Source: Saxibacter everestensis (lineage in GTDB: Bacteria; Actinomycetota; Actinomycetes; Actinomycetales; Brevibacteriaceae). From it: a stretch of 64,000 bases of DNA. Positions 1-15,320 of the stretch are shown here, piece by piece. The position numbers and the translations under genes were made by a program. The notes under the pieces are model-generated. The model ran no database searches and was not told where the DNA came from. It worked only from the letters and a program-made list of their open reading frames with translations. How positions within the stretch are numbered: position 1 is the stretch's first letter; each line of letters opens with the position of its first letter. The stretch covers positions 2,466,550-2,530,549 of the forward strand of contig NZ_CP090958.1 in assembly GCF_025787225.1 (NCBI RefSeq). The letters are read 5' to 3'.

Positions 1-3015
<3,015 letters not shown>

Positions 3016-3247
3016 AACTTACAAAAAGCATCGTCCCAGCAAGAAAAGACAAAAACTAGCAAAACAACAACCAACCCGAATAAACCGGACCAGTCGCCGT
3101 CAATTGCTCGAAATTATTATCTTAATGTTTCCTGCCAAAACAGCACACACACCACACCCCACAAAAGAGGCATAACATGCGCGCCAACAAACATATGGCA
3201 TCAACACATCACATAAACACGCTATTGAGTTCTCAAAGAACAAACGC
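3016..3247 (-). promoter_or_regulatory. rrn copy 1 leader with boxA and 16S processing arm
   Basis: The leader is nearly the same as 11397-11631 before copy 2 (small indels near 3160). The minus strand carries the actinobacterial boxA-type motif TTCTTTGAGAACTCAATAG (within 3222-3242), expected to load Nus antitermination factors. The plus-strand segment 3207-3227 is nearly complementary to 1200-1220 in the spacer, so the transcript can form the double-stranded stem cut to release 16S rRNA. Similarity to copy 2 stops abruptly at 3247. Confidence 0.75.
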
Positions 3248-3300
3248 TATCCGAAACCCACCAACCCCGACAGGGCCTGTATCGCTCGGCGCTTTTCAAA

Positions 3301-3330
3301 ACTTTACCACCCATTCCCCCCACCCGCCAA
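3301..3330 (-). promoter_or_regulatory. Likely sigma-A promoter of rrn copy 1
   Basis: On the minus strand there is a -35 TTGGCG (3325-3330), an 18-nt spacer and a -10 TAAAGT (3301-3306), about 55 nt before boxA. The sequence is unlike the promoters of copy 2. The call is inferred from motif and position only. Confidence 0.55.
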
Positions 3331-3693
3331 ATCCACCACAAAACCCGGCAGAAACAACAAAGCAAGAAAAACAGCCCCCAAAACAAAGACACGACAATAA
3401 ACGCCACACCATCAATTAAGGGAATATCACCCACCCAGACCACGCCACCAGGAAAACACCCAGACCAGCGCCGCCCCAGAAACAGGCAACAGAGACAAAC
3501 ATACCCAACCCCCACCACCAACGCAAACCCAACCCCCGTGACCCCCACCACACCAAAGCGGAGCGCGGCTTCCTTGCAGCACCACGGGTAAATTCAGACC
3601 GCGGCACTGCACTCGTGTGGCGATCCTCGCCTGCCACAGGGCGTAGCGCTTACTAGTTCTCCCGGCATCACGCAGCGCGGCCCGCGCTCGGCA
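3331..3693. other. Gene-free C/A-rich upstream region of rrn copy 1
   Basis: No gene is supported in these 360 bases. The plus strand, especially 3420-3545, is strikingly rich in C and A and almost lacks G and T, so the minus strand is G/T-rich. The end of the tetR gene lies just beyond. This may be upstream promoter DNA of the rRNA operon or simply decayed sequence. I see no terminator hairpin. Confidence 0.4.
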
Positions 3694-4305
3694 TCAGTCT
3701 CGGTGTGGGCGGCGGCCCGCCCGGAGGCTCGCTTCGAGCGGCGGCGTCAAGTACCGGACGATCTCGGCGCGGCTCATCGAAGCGATGGGCTCCAGGCGCA
3801 GGACGTAGCGCGTGTAGAACAGACCAGTGATAGTAGCTGCGACACCGCTGGCCCACCGGCTGGCGTCCGGCCCTCCGATGATCGCGGCAAATCGGGCGAC
3901 CAGTTGGCTTTGGATGTACTCAGTCATAATCCGATGGGTCGCCGGATCGGCCAGAGAACCGGTGAACAGCTGGGCGAGCACGAGTTGCTGCTCGGGGACA
4001 TCCCAGGTGTCGACCGCGGCGTCCAGTATTGACGGCACGAGCCTGTCCCGGTCCGTCCGGTTCATCGCCGTTGCGAGGACCTCCGCTGGACTGATCACGA
4101 GTTCCAGCACAGCGCGGAACAGACCTTCCTTGGACGTGAAGTAGTAATTCACCAGGGAGTGGTCAACCCCCGCATCCCGGGCAATGGCCCGGGCGGTGGT
4201 GGCTGTGTATCCGTGAGCTTTGAACCGCTCTCGTGCTGCGTGCAGCAGCCGCTCTCGCGCACCGGTGGGCTCGGCGGGCCGCCCGCGGCCTCTGTTATTC
4301 ACCAC
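3694..4305 (-). CDS. TetR-family transcriptional regulator
   Basis: This is a one-domain repressor of about 203 residues. The N-terminal helix-turn-helix (RERLLHAARERFKAHGYTAT, then VDHSLVNYYFTSKEGLF) is typical TetR. The C-terminal ligand domain resembles the TetR_C region of small-molecule regulators. I prefer GTG at 4305 over the longer TTG at 4341. A -35 TTGCAG and -10 CAATAT (18-nt spacing) end about 7 nt before 4305, which fits a leaderless transcript, and a perfect palindrome overlaps the -35. It is divergent from the FAD monooxygenase and probably represses itself and that gene in response to an aromatic or polyketide-like substrate (inference). Confidence 0.88.
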   Translation of the reverse strand: MVNNRGRGRPAEPTGARERLLHAARERFKAHGYTATTARAIARDAGVDHSLVNYYFTSKEGLFRAVLELVISPAEVLATAMNRTDRDRLVPSILDAAVDTWDVPEQQLVLAQLFTGSLADPATHRIMTEYIQSQLVARFAAIIGGPDASRWASGVAATITGLFYTRYVLRLEPIASMSRAEIVRYLTPPLEASLRAGRRPHRD

Positions 4306-4326
4306 GGTTGAATATTGCCGGACCAC

Positions 4327-4343
4327 AGTTGCAGTCTGCAACT
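4327..4343. promoter_or_regulatory. Palindromic operator between tetR and the FAD monooxygenase
   Basis: AGTTGCAG-T-CTGCAACT is a perfect inverted repeat with 8-bp arms and a 1-nt centre. It overlaps the proposed -35 (TTGCAG, complement of 4336-4341) of the tetR gene and lies about 150 bp before the divergent gene. Its size, symmetry and position fit an operator for the adjacent TetR protein. Confidence 0.6.
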
Positions 4344-4486
4344 ACAGAAGGCCCGCACGTTCGTCGGCCCAGGAAGTGGAAGGACGTTCCAATGGCTGTG
4401 CCGGCGCAGACCACGGCGACTTCGCGCTCCGCCTGGCCGACCTCCTGTCTTCCCCGCTCAATAGTTCCGACACTTAGGAGACCAAC

Positions 4487-5701
4487 ATCACACGGACGAT
4501 CGAGACCTCCGTCTGCATCGTCGGGGGCGGCCCCGCCGGAATGATGGCCGGGGTGCTGCTCGCGCGACAGGGCGTCGACGTAGTTGTCTGCGAGAAGTAC
4601 CCAGACTTCTTCCGAGACTTCCGCGGCGACACCATCCATCCCTCGACGCTCGAGCTCTTCCGCGAACTTGGCTGGCTCGACGAACTTCTCCAAGTACCAC
4701 ACACGACGATGGAGCGTGTCCAAGTCCGTACCGGGCAGGGCACCGTGACCGTCGCCGACTTCTCCCGTCTACCCGTCACCTGTCCCTACATCACTTTCAT
4801 GCCGCAATGGGACTTCCTCGCCTTCCTCGCCACAAAGGGCGAGCAGCTGCCCAGATTTCGCCTACTGCAGGCCGCATCGGTTGGCGACCTCGTGTACGAG
4901 AACGGAAGCGTCGTGGGCGCACGAGCCACGACCGAAGACGGCGATCTCACCATCCGTGCCAACCTTGTCATCGGAGCCGACGGACGCCACTCCACCGTCC
5001 GGCGAGCAGCCGGACTCACGGCCACACAAAGCTCCTCGCCGATCGATGTGTTGTGGTTCCGCCTTGATCGCCAACCCGGCGAGTACCAGCCCTTGTTCCA
5101 AAAAGGTCGGGGGGCCCTGATATCGATCAACCGTGGCGACTACTGGCAACTCGCATACGTGGTTCCCGCTGGCGCTGGCGACCAACTACGTGCCCAAGGC
5201 ATCCGGGAATTCCTGCGTCGCCTGGCACTCATTGCTCCAGAACTACAGGACCGGGTCGCCGGACTCGGCGATTGGGGCGATGTTCATCAACTGACCGTGA
5301 AGGTCGACCGGCTACGGACCTGGCATCGCCGCGGCGTCCTGTGCATCGGTGACTCCGCACACGCCATGTCACCAGCCGGCGGGGTGGGAATCAACCTCGC
5401 GGTTCAAGACGCCGTCGCGACTGCGAACATCCTCGGGCCGATCCTGGCCAGGCGGGAACTGGAGCCGACGGACCTCGACCGGGTACGGCGCCGTCGCCTG
5501 CCAGCCGCCCGCGCCACCCAGGCATTCCAGGTGAAGATGCTTAAAGACCTGTACCCGCGAACACTCAACGAAGACGACGGACAACAGCTGCCCTTTCTCC
5601 TGCGCGGAGTGGACCGAATACCTCTGCTACCTCACCTAATAGGGCGGTTCATTGGCCTCGGCCTCAGGCCGGAGCACATCCGTGCGCCATCCAAGCCCTG
5701 A
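4487..5701 (+). CDS. FAD-dependent monooxygenase (PHBH/PheA type), apparent ATC start
   Basis: This flavoprotein hydroxylase has about 404 residues. Visible are the dinucleotide-binding motif IVGGGPAGMMAG (residues 11-22), the DG motif GADGRHSTVRRAAG (163-176) and the GD motif GDSAHAMSPAGGVG (288-301). The first ATG (4541) falls inside the Rossmann glycine loop, so it cannot be the true start. The frame has a TAG at 4475 and no ATG, GTG or TTG before 4541. An AGGAG (4476-4480) lies 6 nt before ATC at 4487, which I take as a rare start or a mutated ATG. The substrate is unknown. The neighbouring divergent TetR gene suggests substrate-induced oxidation of an aromatic compound or antibiotic. Confidence 0.82.
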   Translation: MTRTIETSVCIVGGGPAGMMAGVLLARQGVDVVVCEKYPDFFRDFRGDTIHPSTLELFRELGWLDELLQVPHTTMERVQVRTGQGTVTVADFSRLPVTCPYITFMPQWDFLAFLATKGEQLPRFRLLQAASVGDLVYENGSVVGARATTEDGDLTIRANLVIGADGRHSTVRRAAGLTATQSSSPIDVLWFRLDRQPGEYQPLFQKGRGALISINRGDYWQLAYVVPAGAGDQLRAQGIREFLRRLALIAPELQDRVAGLGDWGDVHQLTVKVDRLRTWHRRGVLCIGDSAHAMSPAGGVGINLAVQDAVATANILGPILARRELEPTDLDRVRRRRLPAARATQAFQVKMLKDLYPRTLNEDDGQQLPFLLRGVDRIPLLPHLIGRFIGLGLRPEHIRAPSKP

Positions 5702-5847
5702 ATCACCCCGACGTGTGGGAAGCTCGACTCGTCCGGATCTGATCCCGGCCCGGCTTCGAGCGCGGGAATTCTGGCGGTATGCTGTCCCGAACCTGGCGTC
5801 GTGAGTGGGACTACTGGCGGTTGAGGTGTTGTGTGGTGGGACGCGAA

Positions 5848-5876
5848 AACGGGGCCCCCGTGATGGGGGCCCCGTT
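5848..5876 (-). terminator. Intrinsic terminator of rrn copy 2
   Basis: A perfect 12-bp stem (AACGGGGCCCCC and its complement) encloses the 5-nt loop at 5860-5864. On the minus strand it is followed by TTTTCG. It starts 12 nt after the 3' end of 5S rRNA, so it ends the rRNA operon. It could also stop transcripts of the FAD monooxygenase coming from the other side. Confidence 0.85.
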
Positions 5877-5888
5877 GTCGTTAATGGT

Positions 5889-6008
5889 TGTCCGGCGGTG
5901 TCCTACTCTCCCACACGGTCCCCCGTGCAGTACCATCGGCGCTGGCAGGCTTAGCTTCCGGGTTCGGAATGGAGCCGGGCGTTTCCCTGCCGCTATGGCC
6001 GCCGTAAC
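5889..6008 (-). rRNA. rrf: 5S ribosomal RNA
   Basis: The minus strand from 6008 begins GTTACGGCGGCCATAGC, continues with the conserved CGGCTCCATTCCGAACCC segment, and ends near the ACCGCCGGACAACC region. Length is about 120 nt. It is the last gene of the 16S-23S-5S operon and is followed at once by a strong hairpin terminator. Confidence 0.93.
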
Positions 6009-6141
6009 CCTGTGTCACCAAACCCCCGCGCATCGTGATGGTGGGGGTGGTGAAGTGTGTGGGTCACAACAGTTAGCTTATGTAGTTGTGAATAGTGTGG
6101 CACCTGTTGGTTGGCTGTTAAGCCGCCCGTGGGTGGTTGTT

Positions 6142-6174
6142 TGGTGGTTTGGGAACCGTATAGTGGACGCAGCG
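6142..6174 (-). other. 23S processing-stem arm in the 23S-5S spacer
   Basis: The plus-strand sequence here (GTATAGTGGACGC core) is the near-perfect reverse complement of 9416-9450 in the 16S-23S spacer. In the transcript the two arms flank 23S rRNA and can pair into a long stem, the usual RNase III substrate for releasing pre-23S. Confidence 0.65.
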
Positions 6175-6221
6175 TTTCTTACACACTTGTTATGGATTCT
6201 TTGTCGTGAGTGTGTGTGGGT

Positions 6222-11396
<5,175 letters not shown>

Positions 11397-11631
11397 AACT
11401 TACAAAAAGCATCGTCCCAGCAAGAAAAGACAAAAACTAGCAAAACAACAACCAACCCGAATAAACCGGACCGGCCGCCGTCAATTGCTCGAAATTATTA
11501 TCTTAATGTTTCCTGCCAAAACAGCACACACACCACACCCCCACAAAACGAGGGCATAACATGCGCGCCAACAAACATATGGCATCAACACATCACATAA
11601 ACACGCTATTGAGTTCTCAAAGAACAAACGC
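11397..11631 (-). promoter_or_regulatory. rrn copy 2 leader with boxA and 16S processing arm
   Basis: The leader holds the same boxA-type motif as copy 1 (complement at 11606-11626) and a 16S processing arm (11591-11611) complementary to 9578-9598. Similarity to the copy 1 leader ends at 11631, just beyond boxA. Confidence 0.75.
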
Positions 11632-11678
11632 ACATCAACGCTGTTCGCTTTCGCGCTTCCCGTTGAGGCAACCTCTCT

Positions 11679-11707
11679 AACTTACCACCCTGGTTCTTGC
11701 CTTGCAA
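11679..11707 (-). promoter_or_regulatory. Proximal promoter of rrn copy 2
   Basis: On the minus strand there is a -35 TTGCAA (11702-11707), a 17-nt spacer and a -10 TAAGTT (11679-11684), about 55 nt before boxA. That is the same relative position as the copy 1 promoter. Inferred from motif only. Confidence 0.5.
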
Positions 11708-11764
11708 ATTCACCTCGCAGCTACCTGCGGAGCGTATCCAGGACTTAACCTTGGGCGGCTCTCC

Positions 11765-11793
11765 ACTCTAGCACCTCCGCGGCCTGCGAGCAA
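11765..11793 (-). promoter_or_regulatory. Distal promoter of rrn copy 2
   Basis: On the minus strand there is a -35 TTGCTC (11788-11793), a 17-nt spacer and a -10 TAGAGT (11765-11770). It is a good sigma-A match, giving this operon tandem promoters about 86 bp apart. The remaining gap 11794-11924, up to the SRAP gene, shows nothing else. Confidence 0.55.
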
Positions 11794-11924
11794 AGCCCGA
11801 TTCCGGTCGAAAGTTGAGTGGTTCTGGGCCCTCGAGTGTCCGGTTTCCGACGGCCTGTTTGGCCCTCTTCTTCCTTCTTCTCGCTGGCGACTCGACAGAA
11901 CATTACCGGCCGGCGTTCGGTGAG

Positions 11925-12650
11925 TCAACTCCGGATTTCCTCGGCAAGTTCGGGTCGATCCACGGCTACGCTTCCGACCTCACGACCCACCCGGTGCCAC
12001 GCCAATTCGACCGCGTGGCCCGGCTGCAGACCGGCCGTGTCGGACAACAGGCCCAATGCCTCATCGGCTCCGGATGACGGGTCCAGCCAGCGGTCGTAGT
12101 CACGTCGGTCGAGCACCACTGGCATCCGGTCGTGAATGTCCGCGAGGTCGCCTTTGGCCGCTGCCGTGATGATAGTGGTGCTCACCAGCCATCGTGATGG
12201 GTCGTCGTCTGGCTTGGAGCGGTCCCGCCAGAACTCGAACAATCCGGCAAAACACAGCCACTCGTCGGCGGCGGCATGAATGAAGAACGGTTGTTTGCCG
12301 TCGCTTCCCGCCCTCCACTCGTAATACCCGGTGGCAGGGACCAGGCAGCGGCGAGAATGCGCTGCTTTTCGATAAGCAGGTTTCTCCGCAACCGATTCCA
12401 GCCTCGCGTTGAAGAGCCGGGATCCCGAGGACACATCCTTGGCCCAGGACGGCACGAGTCCCCACCGAGCAATCTCCAGCCGACGCCGGACGTCTCCGGT
12501 CTGCTTGTCCGGACGATCGGCAACAATATAGAGATCGGATGTCGGCGGCTTGTTCCAACTCGGTGGCAGCTCGCGATCCGGCCGCAGGACGCATTCGAGC
12601 TCATTCGCCAGGTCCTCTGGGTCCATTGTGGTATTCAGCCGTCCGCACAT
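11925..12650 (-). CDS. SRAP-domain protein (HMCES/YedK-like abasic-site DNA-protein crosslinker)
   Basis: The protein has 241 residues, the normal size of bacterial SRAP proteins. The family shields abasic sites in single-stranded DNA by forming a covalent bond through the N-terminal cysteine. All key elements are visible: Cys2 directly after Met (MCGRLN), the FNARLES segment with the conserved Asn, ATGYYEWR with the catalytic Glu, and IHDRMPV with the conserved His. It starts at ATG 12650, divergent from the marR unit. It lies upstream of rrn copy 2 in the same direction, but with separate promoters. Confidence 0.93.
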   Translation of the reverse strand: MCGRLNTTMDPEDLANELECVLRPDRELPPSWNKPPTSDLYIVADRPDKQTGDVRRRLEIARWGLVPSWAKDVSSGSRLFNARLESVAEKPAYRKAAHSRRCLVPATGYYEWRAGSDGKQPFFIHAAADEWLCFAGLFEFWRDRSKPDDDPSRWLVSTTIITAAAKGDLADIHDRMPVVLDRRDYDRWLDPSSGADEALGLLSDTAGLQPGHAVELAWHRVGREVGSVAVDRPELAEEIRS

Positions 12651-12717
12651 AGCCCTAGCCTGCCATCGAGGACACGCTATCCGGTAGCTTCAACAGTCAA
12701 GAGAAGTGAGGAAATCA

Positions 12718-12795
12718 ATGCGCATACCCCTGGTGGTCGGACAAGCTGCCGTTACCATCGCCGCGCCGAATCTCGTTTGCCGGTACCCGGTATGA
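12718..12795 (+). CDS. Short upstream ORF (25 aa) coupled to marR
   Basis: The ORF starts at ATG 12718 with GAGGA (12708-12712) five bases before it. It encodes MRIPLVVGQAAVTIAAPNLV and five more residues, then stops at a TGA that overlaps the marR start as ATGA. The good ribosome site here and the poor one before marR suggest translational coupling or a leader peptide. It is not a recognised family, and peptide function is unproven. Confidence 0.45.
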   Translation: MRIPLVVGQAAVTIAAPNLVCRYPV

Positions 12796-13310
12796 GCGCC
12801 GCGGCTACCCCCGACCCGATCGACGAGTCACGCCGGCAATGGATCGCACATGGCTGGACCGACGTCGCCGACGGAATGACACTTGTGACTTCGCTGATGC
12901 GTGCCCATCAGATCATGCTGGCCCGGGTGGACGCCGTTCTTCGGCCCTTCAAGCTGACCTTTGCCCGCTACGAGCTGCTGATGCTGCTGTCATTTTCCAA
13001 GACCGGTGCCCTGCCGATGTCCAAGGCGAGTGAACGCCTGCAGGTGCACCCGACCAGCACCACCAACGCGGTGGACCGCCTCGAGGCAGCAGGGCTGGTG
13101 CAGCGCCTCCCGCATCCTCGGGACGGCCGAACGACTCTGGTGAAGATTACAGATGCCGGAAGGTCCCTGGCCGCAGAAGCAACTGACGATTTGAATCAGG
13201 TGGTGTTCGGCGAGCCGGGCCTTGAGGGTGATTCCTTGAGCACGCTACTGGAGCTACTCGCCGATCTCCGCAGCGCCAAGCCGAGCAGACTGAAAGGGTC
13301 GGAATCCTAA
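12792..13310 (+). CDS. MarR-family transcriptional regulator
   Basis: This winged-helix regulator has about 172 residues. The core runs from FARYELLMLLSF through MSKASERLQVHPTSTTNAVD (recognition helix) to the wing LPHPRDGRTTLVKITDAG. ATG 12792 is chosen because it starts the family-like part and overlaps the upstream ORF stop; no strong ribosome site precedes it. The gene lies directly before a Drr-type ABC exporter and a tandem-repeat region, so control of drug export is the natural guess. The ligand is unknown. Confidence 0.88.
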   Translation: MSAAATPDPIDESRRQWIAHGWTDVADGMTLVTSLMRAHQIMLARVDAVLRPFKLTFARYELLMLLSFSKTGALPMSKASERLQVHPTSTTNAVDRLEAAGLVQRLPHPRDGRTTLVKITDAGRSLAAEATDDLNQVVFGEPGLEGDSLSTLLELLADLRSAKPSRLKGSES

Positions 13311-13361
13311 CCGGCGTTCTTACCTTCTTACTTGCCCCGTTCCTATGCGCGCGTAACAACT

Positions 13362-13419
13362 GCCTCCTTACCTGGCGGATCAGCCTCCTTACCTGGCGCA
13401 ACTGCCTCCTTACTTGGCC
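13362..13419 (+). repeat. Three 21-bp tandem repeats upstream of the ABC exporter
   Basis: GCCTCCTTACCTGGCG occurs at 13362-13377 and 13383-13398. A variant, GCCTCCTTACTTGGCC, is at 13404-13419. The period is exactly 21 bp (two helical turns). Outer copies of GCGCGCGTAA (near 13347 and 13425) flank the array, and CTTAC words recur just before it. A 10-bp palindrome AAGGATCCTT follows at 13465-13474. The array lies between marR and the exporter genes and looks like an operator set. Confidence 0.6.
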
Positions 13420-13511
13420 CGTCCGCGCGCGTAAGAACAATGTCAGCCGCGGGTAAGCGCGGATAAGGATCCTTGATGACGTAAGCAAGTTTTCCGTCGA
13501 AAGGATTCACA

Positions 13512-14519
13512 ATGAGCAGGCAATACAATGCCGAGCTCGCAGTTGACGCGCACGGCCTGGTGAAGAACTTCGGTTCCAATCGAGCCGTCGACGGCGTCAA
13601 TCTGCAGGTCAAGTCCGGCACAGTGTACGGCGTTCTCGGTCCGAACGGCGCCGGCAAGACCACCACGATCCGCATGCTCGCCACGCTATTGCGTGCCGAC
13701 GGCGGCGATGCACGAGTCTTCGGCCACGACGTACGCAAGGAGGCGCACGTCGTTCGTTCGCTGATCGGGGTGACCGGACAGTACGCATCGGTCGACGAAA
13801 CGCTCAGCGCGTCCGAGAATCTGGTGCTGTTCTCTCGTCTGCACGGTCTAAGCCGGACGGCGGCGAAGCAAAAAACCAGAGATCTTCTCGAGGAGTTCGG
13901 ACTGACCGAAGCTGCAACCCGGCCGCTGAAGAACTTTTCCGGTGGAATGCGCCGGCGGCTCGACCTGGCTGCCAGCCTGATCAGTCAGCCGCCGCTTATC
14001 TTCCTCGACGAACCCACCACAGGACTCGATCCGCGCACTCGGTCGCAGATGTGGGACACGATCAGGCGGCTCGTCGCCACCGGCTCCACTGTGTTGCTGA
14101 CCACCCAGTACCTGGACGAGGCAGATCAGCTTGCCGACAGGATCGCCGTGATCGACAAGGGCACCGTCGTAGCGGAAGGCACGGCGGACGACCTCAAGGC
14201 ATCCGTTGGCAACTCCGCCCTGCAACTTCGACTTGATGACCCGGCCAAGCTACTGCTGGCCCGTGATCTGGTGGAGCAAAGCCTCGGCGGCGTCCCAGTG
14301 CTGACCCCGGAAACCGGTCGGCTTACCGCGCCGATGCACAATCCCGACCTGATAACCGACCTGCTGATCCGGATGCGCGAGGCCCGGATCACCGTCGCCG
14401 AGCTTTCAGTGCAGAAGCCAAGCCTCGACGAGGTATTTCTGTCCCTGACCGGCCACCTGGCCGAACCGGATGAGGCAATCGACGACAGCGCAGACACCCT
14501 GGAAAGGACCGCCCGATGA
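13512..14519 (+). CDS. ABC transporter ATP-binding protein, DrrA type
   Basis: This 335-residue ATPase belongs to the daunorubicin-resistance (DrrA/CcmA) exporter group. Walker A is GPNGAGKTTT (about residues 44-53), the signature is NFSGGMRRRLDLAAS, and Walker B is LIFLDEPTTGLD. The long C-terminal extension with VQKPSLDEVFLSLTGH is the DrrA-specific tail. ATG 13512 has a close AAAGGA. The stop overlaps the permease start (ATGA), so the two genes form one unit that probably pumps out a hydrophobic compound at the cost of ATP. Confidence 0.93.
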   Translation: MSRQYNAELAVDAHGLVKNFGSNRAVDGVNLQVKSGTVYGVLGPNGAGKTTTIRMLATLLRADGGDARVFGHDVRKEAHVVRSLIGVTGQYASVDETLSASENLVLFSRLHGLSRTAAKQKTRDLLEEFGLTEAATRPLKNFSGGMRRRLDLAASLISQPPLIFLDEPTTGLDPRTRSQMWDTIRRLVATGSTVLLTTQYLDEADQLADRIAVIDKGTVVAEGTADDLKASVGNSALQLRLDDPAKLLLARDLVEQSLGGVPVLTPETGRLTAPMHNPDLITDLLIRMREARITVAELSVQKPSLDEVFLSLTGHLAEPDEAIDDSADTLERTAR

Positions 14520-15316
14520 CCACGAGCATCACACCTGCGGAGCTACGAAACCACGTGACACTGGCCACGACATGGAAGAATTCTCTGACCATGGCCGGGC
14601 GCGGGCTGTTGAAAATCAAGCGCACACCTGAGCAGCTTTTCGACGTCACGCTGCAACCGATAATTTTCACCCTGATGTTCACCTATATATTCGGCGGGGC
14701 GATCTCCGGGGATGTCGCCAGTTACCTGCCGATCATCATCCCGGGCATCCTGGTACAAACTGTGATCACCACCTCGATGGTGACCGGCGTCCAACTCCGC
14801 GAAGACATGGACAAGGGCGTATTCGACCGGTTCAAGTCTCTCCCGATTGCGCGAATCGCACCGCTGGCCGGCGCCCTACTTGCCGACACGGTACGGTACG
14901 GAATCGCGACGACCCTGACCTTCGCGATGGGCTACATCATGGGATTCCGCGCCATCAACCTGTTCGCGCTGCTGGCCGCCGCGCTGCTGGTCATCGTGTG
15001 CTCCTGGGCGGTGAGCTGGATCTTTGCGTTCTTCGGCGTGATTGCCCGCACGGCGTCGAGCGTTCAGGGGATTTCAATGCTGGTGCTATTTCCGCTGACG
15101 TTCTTGTCCAATGCGTTTGTCCCGGCCGACACCCTGCCGAACTGGCTGCAGGGATTTGTCGGGGTCAACCCGGTTTCGCACCTGGTGACTGCGGTCCGGG
15201 ACCTGGTGAATAGCGGGCAGTTCGGCGCCGACGCGTGGCTGGCCCTGCTTGGAGCGGCCGTCGTTGTGCTGATTTTTGCTCCGTTGACGGTTCGGGCTTA
15301 CATGCGCAGGGCCTAA
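14516..15316 (+). CDS. ABC transporter permease, DrrB/ABC-2 type
   Basis: This is a 266-residue ABC-2 membrane subunit with about six hydrophobic segments. The typical TLQPIIFTLMFTYIFGGAI region lies near residues 45-64, and FPLTFLSNAFVPADTLPNWL is the conserved exporter signature before the last helices. It pairs with the preceding ATPase. It ends only 4 bp before the stop of the facing AfsR-like gene, with no hairpin between them. Confidence 0.93.
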   Translation: MTTSITPAELRNHVTLATTWKNSLTMAGRGLLKIKRTPEQLFDVTLQPIIFTLMFTYIFGGAISGDVASYLPIIIPGILVQTVITTSMVTGVQLREDMDKGVFDRFKSLPIARIAPLAGALLADTVRYGIATTLTFAMGYIMGFRAINLFALLAAALLVIVCSWAVSWIFAFFGVIARTASSVQGISMLVLFPLTFLSNAFVPADTLPNWLQGFVGVNPVSHLVTAVRDLVNSGQFGADAWLALLGAAVVVLIFAPLTVRAYMRRA

Positions 15317-15320
15317 GTTG

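Noticed and set aside
4392-4544. Short ORF with a GGAAGG site before the FAD monooxygenase
   Set aside because: It overlaps the monooxygenase start in another frame and encodes Ser/Pro/Arg-rich sequence without family features; it is most likely chance.
12276-12791. Open frame extending the MarR gene upstream
   Set aside because: It is the antisense of the SRAP gene. The MarR family part starts at 12792 and the extension shows no domain.
13362-13419. CRISPR array
   Set aside because: The units are 16 bp with 5-bp gaps, non-palindromic and only three; there are no spacers of normal length and no cas genes.
13147-13488. Minus-strand frame with repeated RQVRRQ-like units
   Set aside because: The amino-acid repetition comes from the 21-bp DNA repeats; the frame overlaps marR in antisense and has no start signal.
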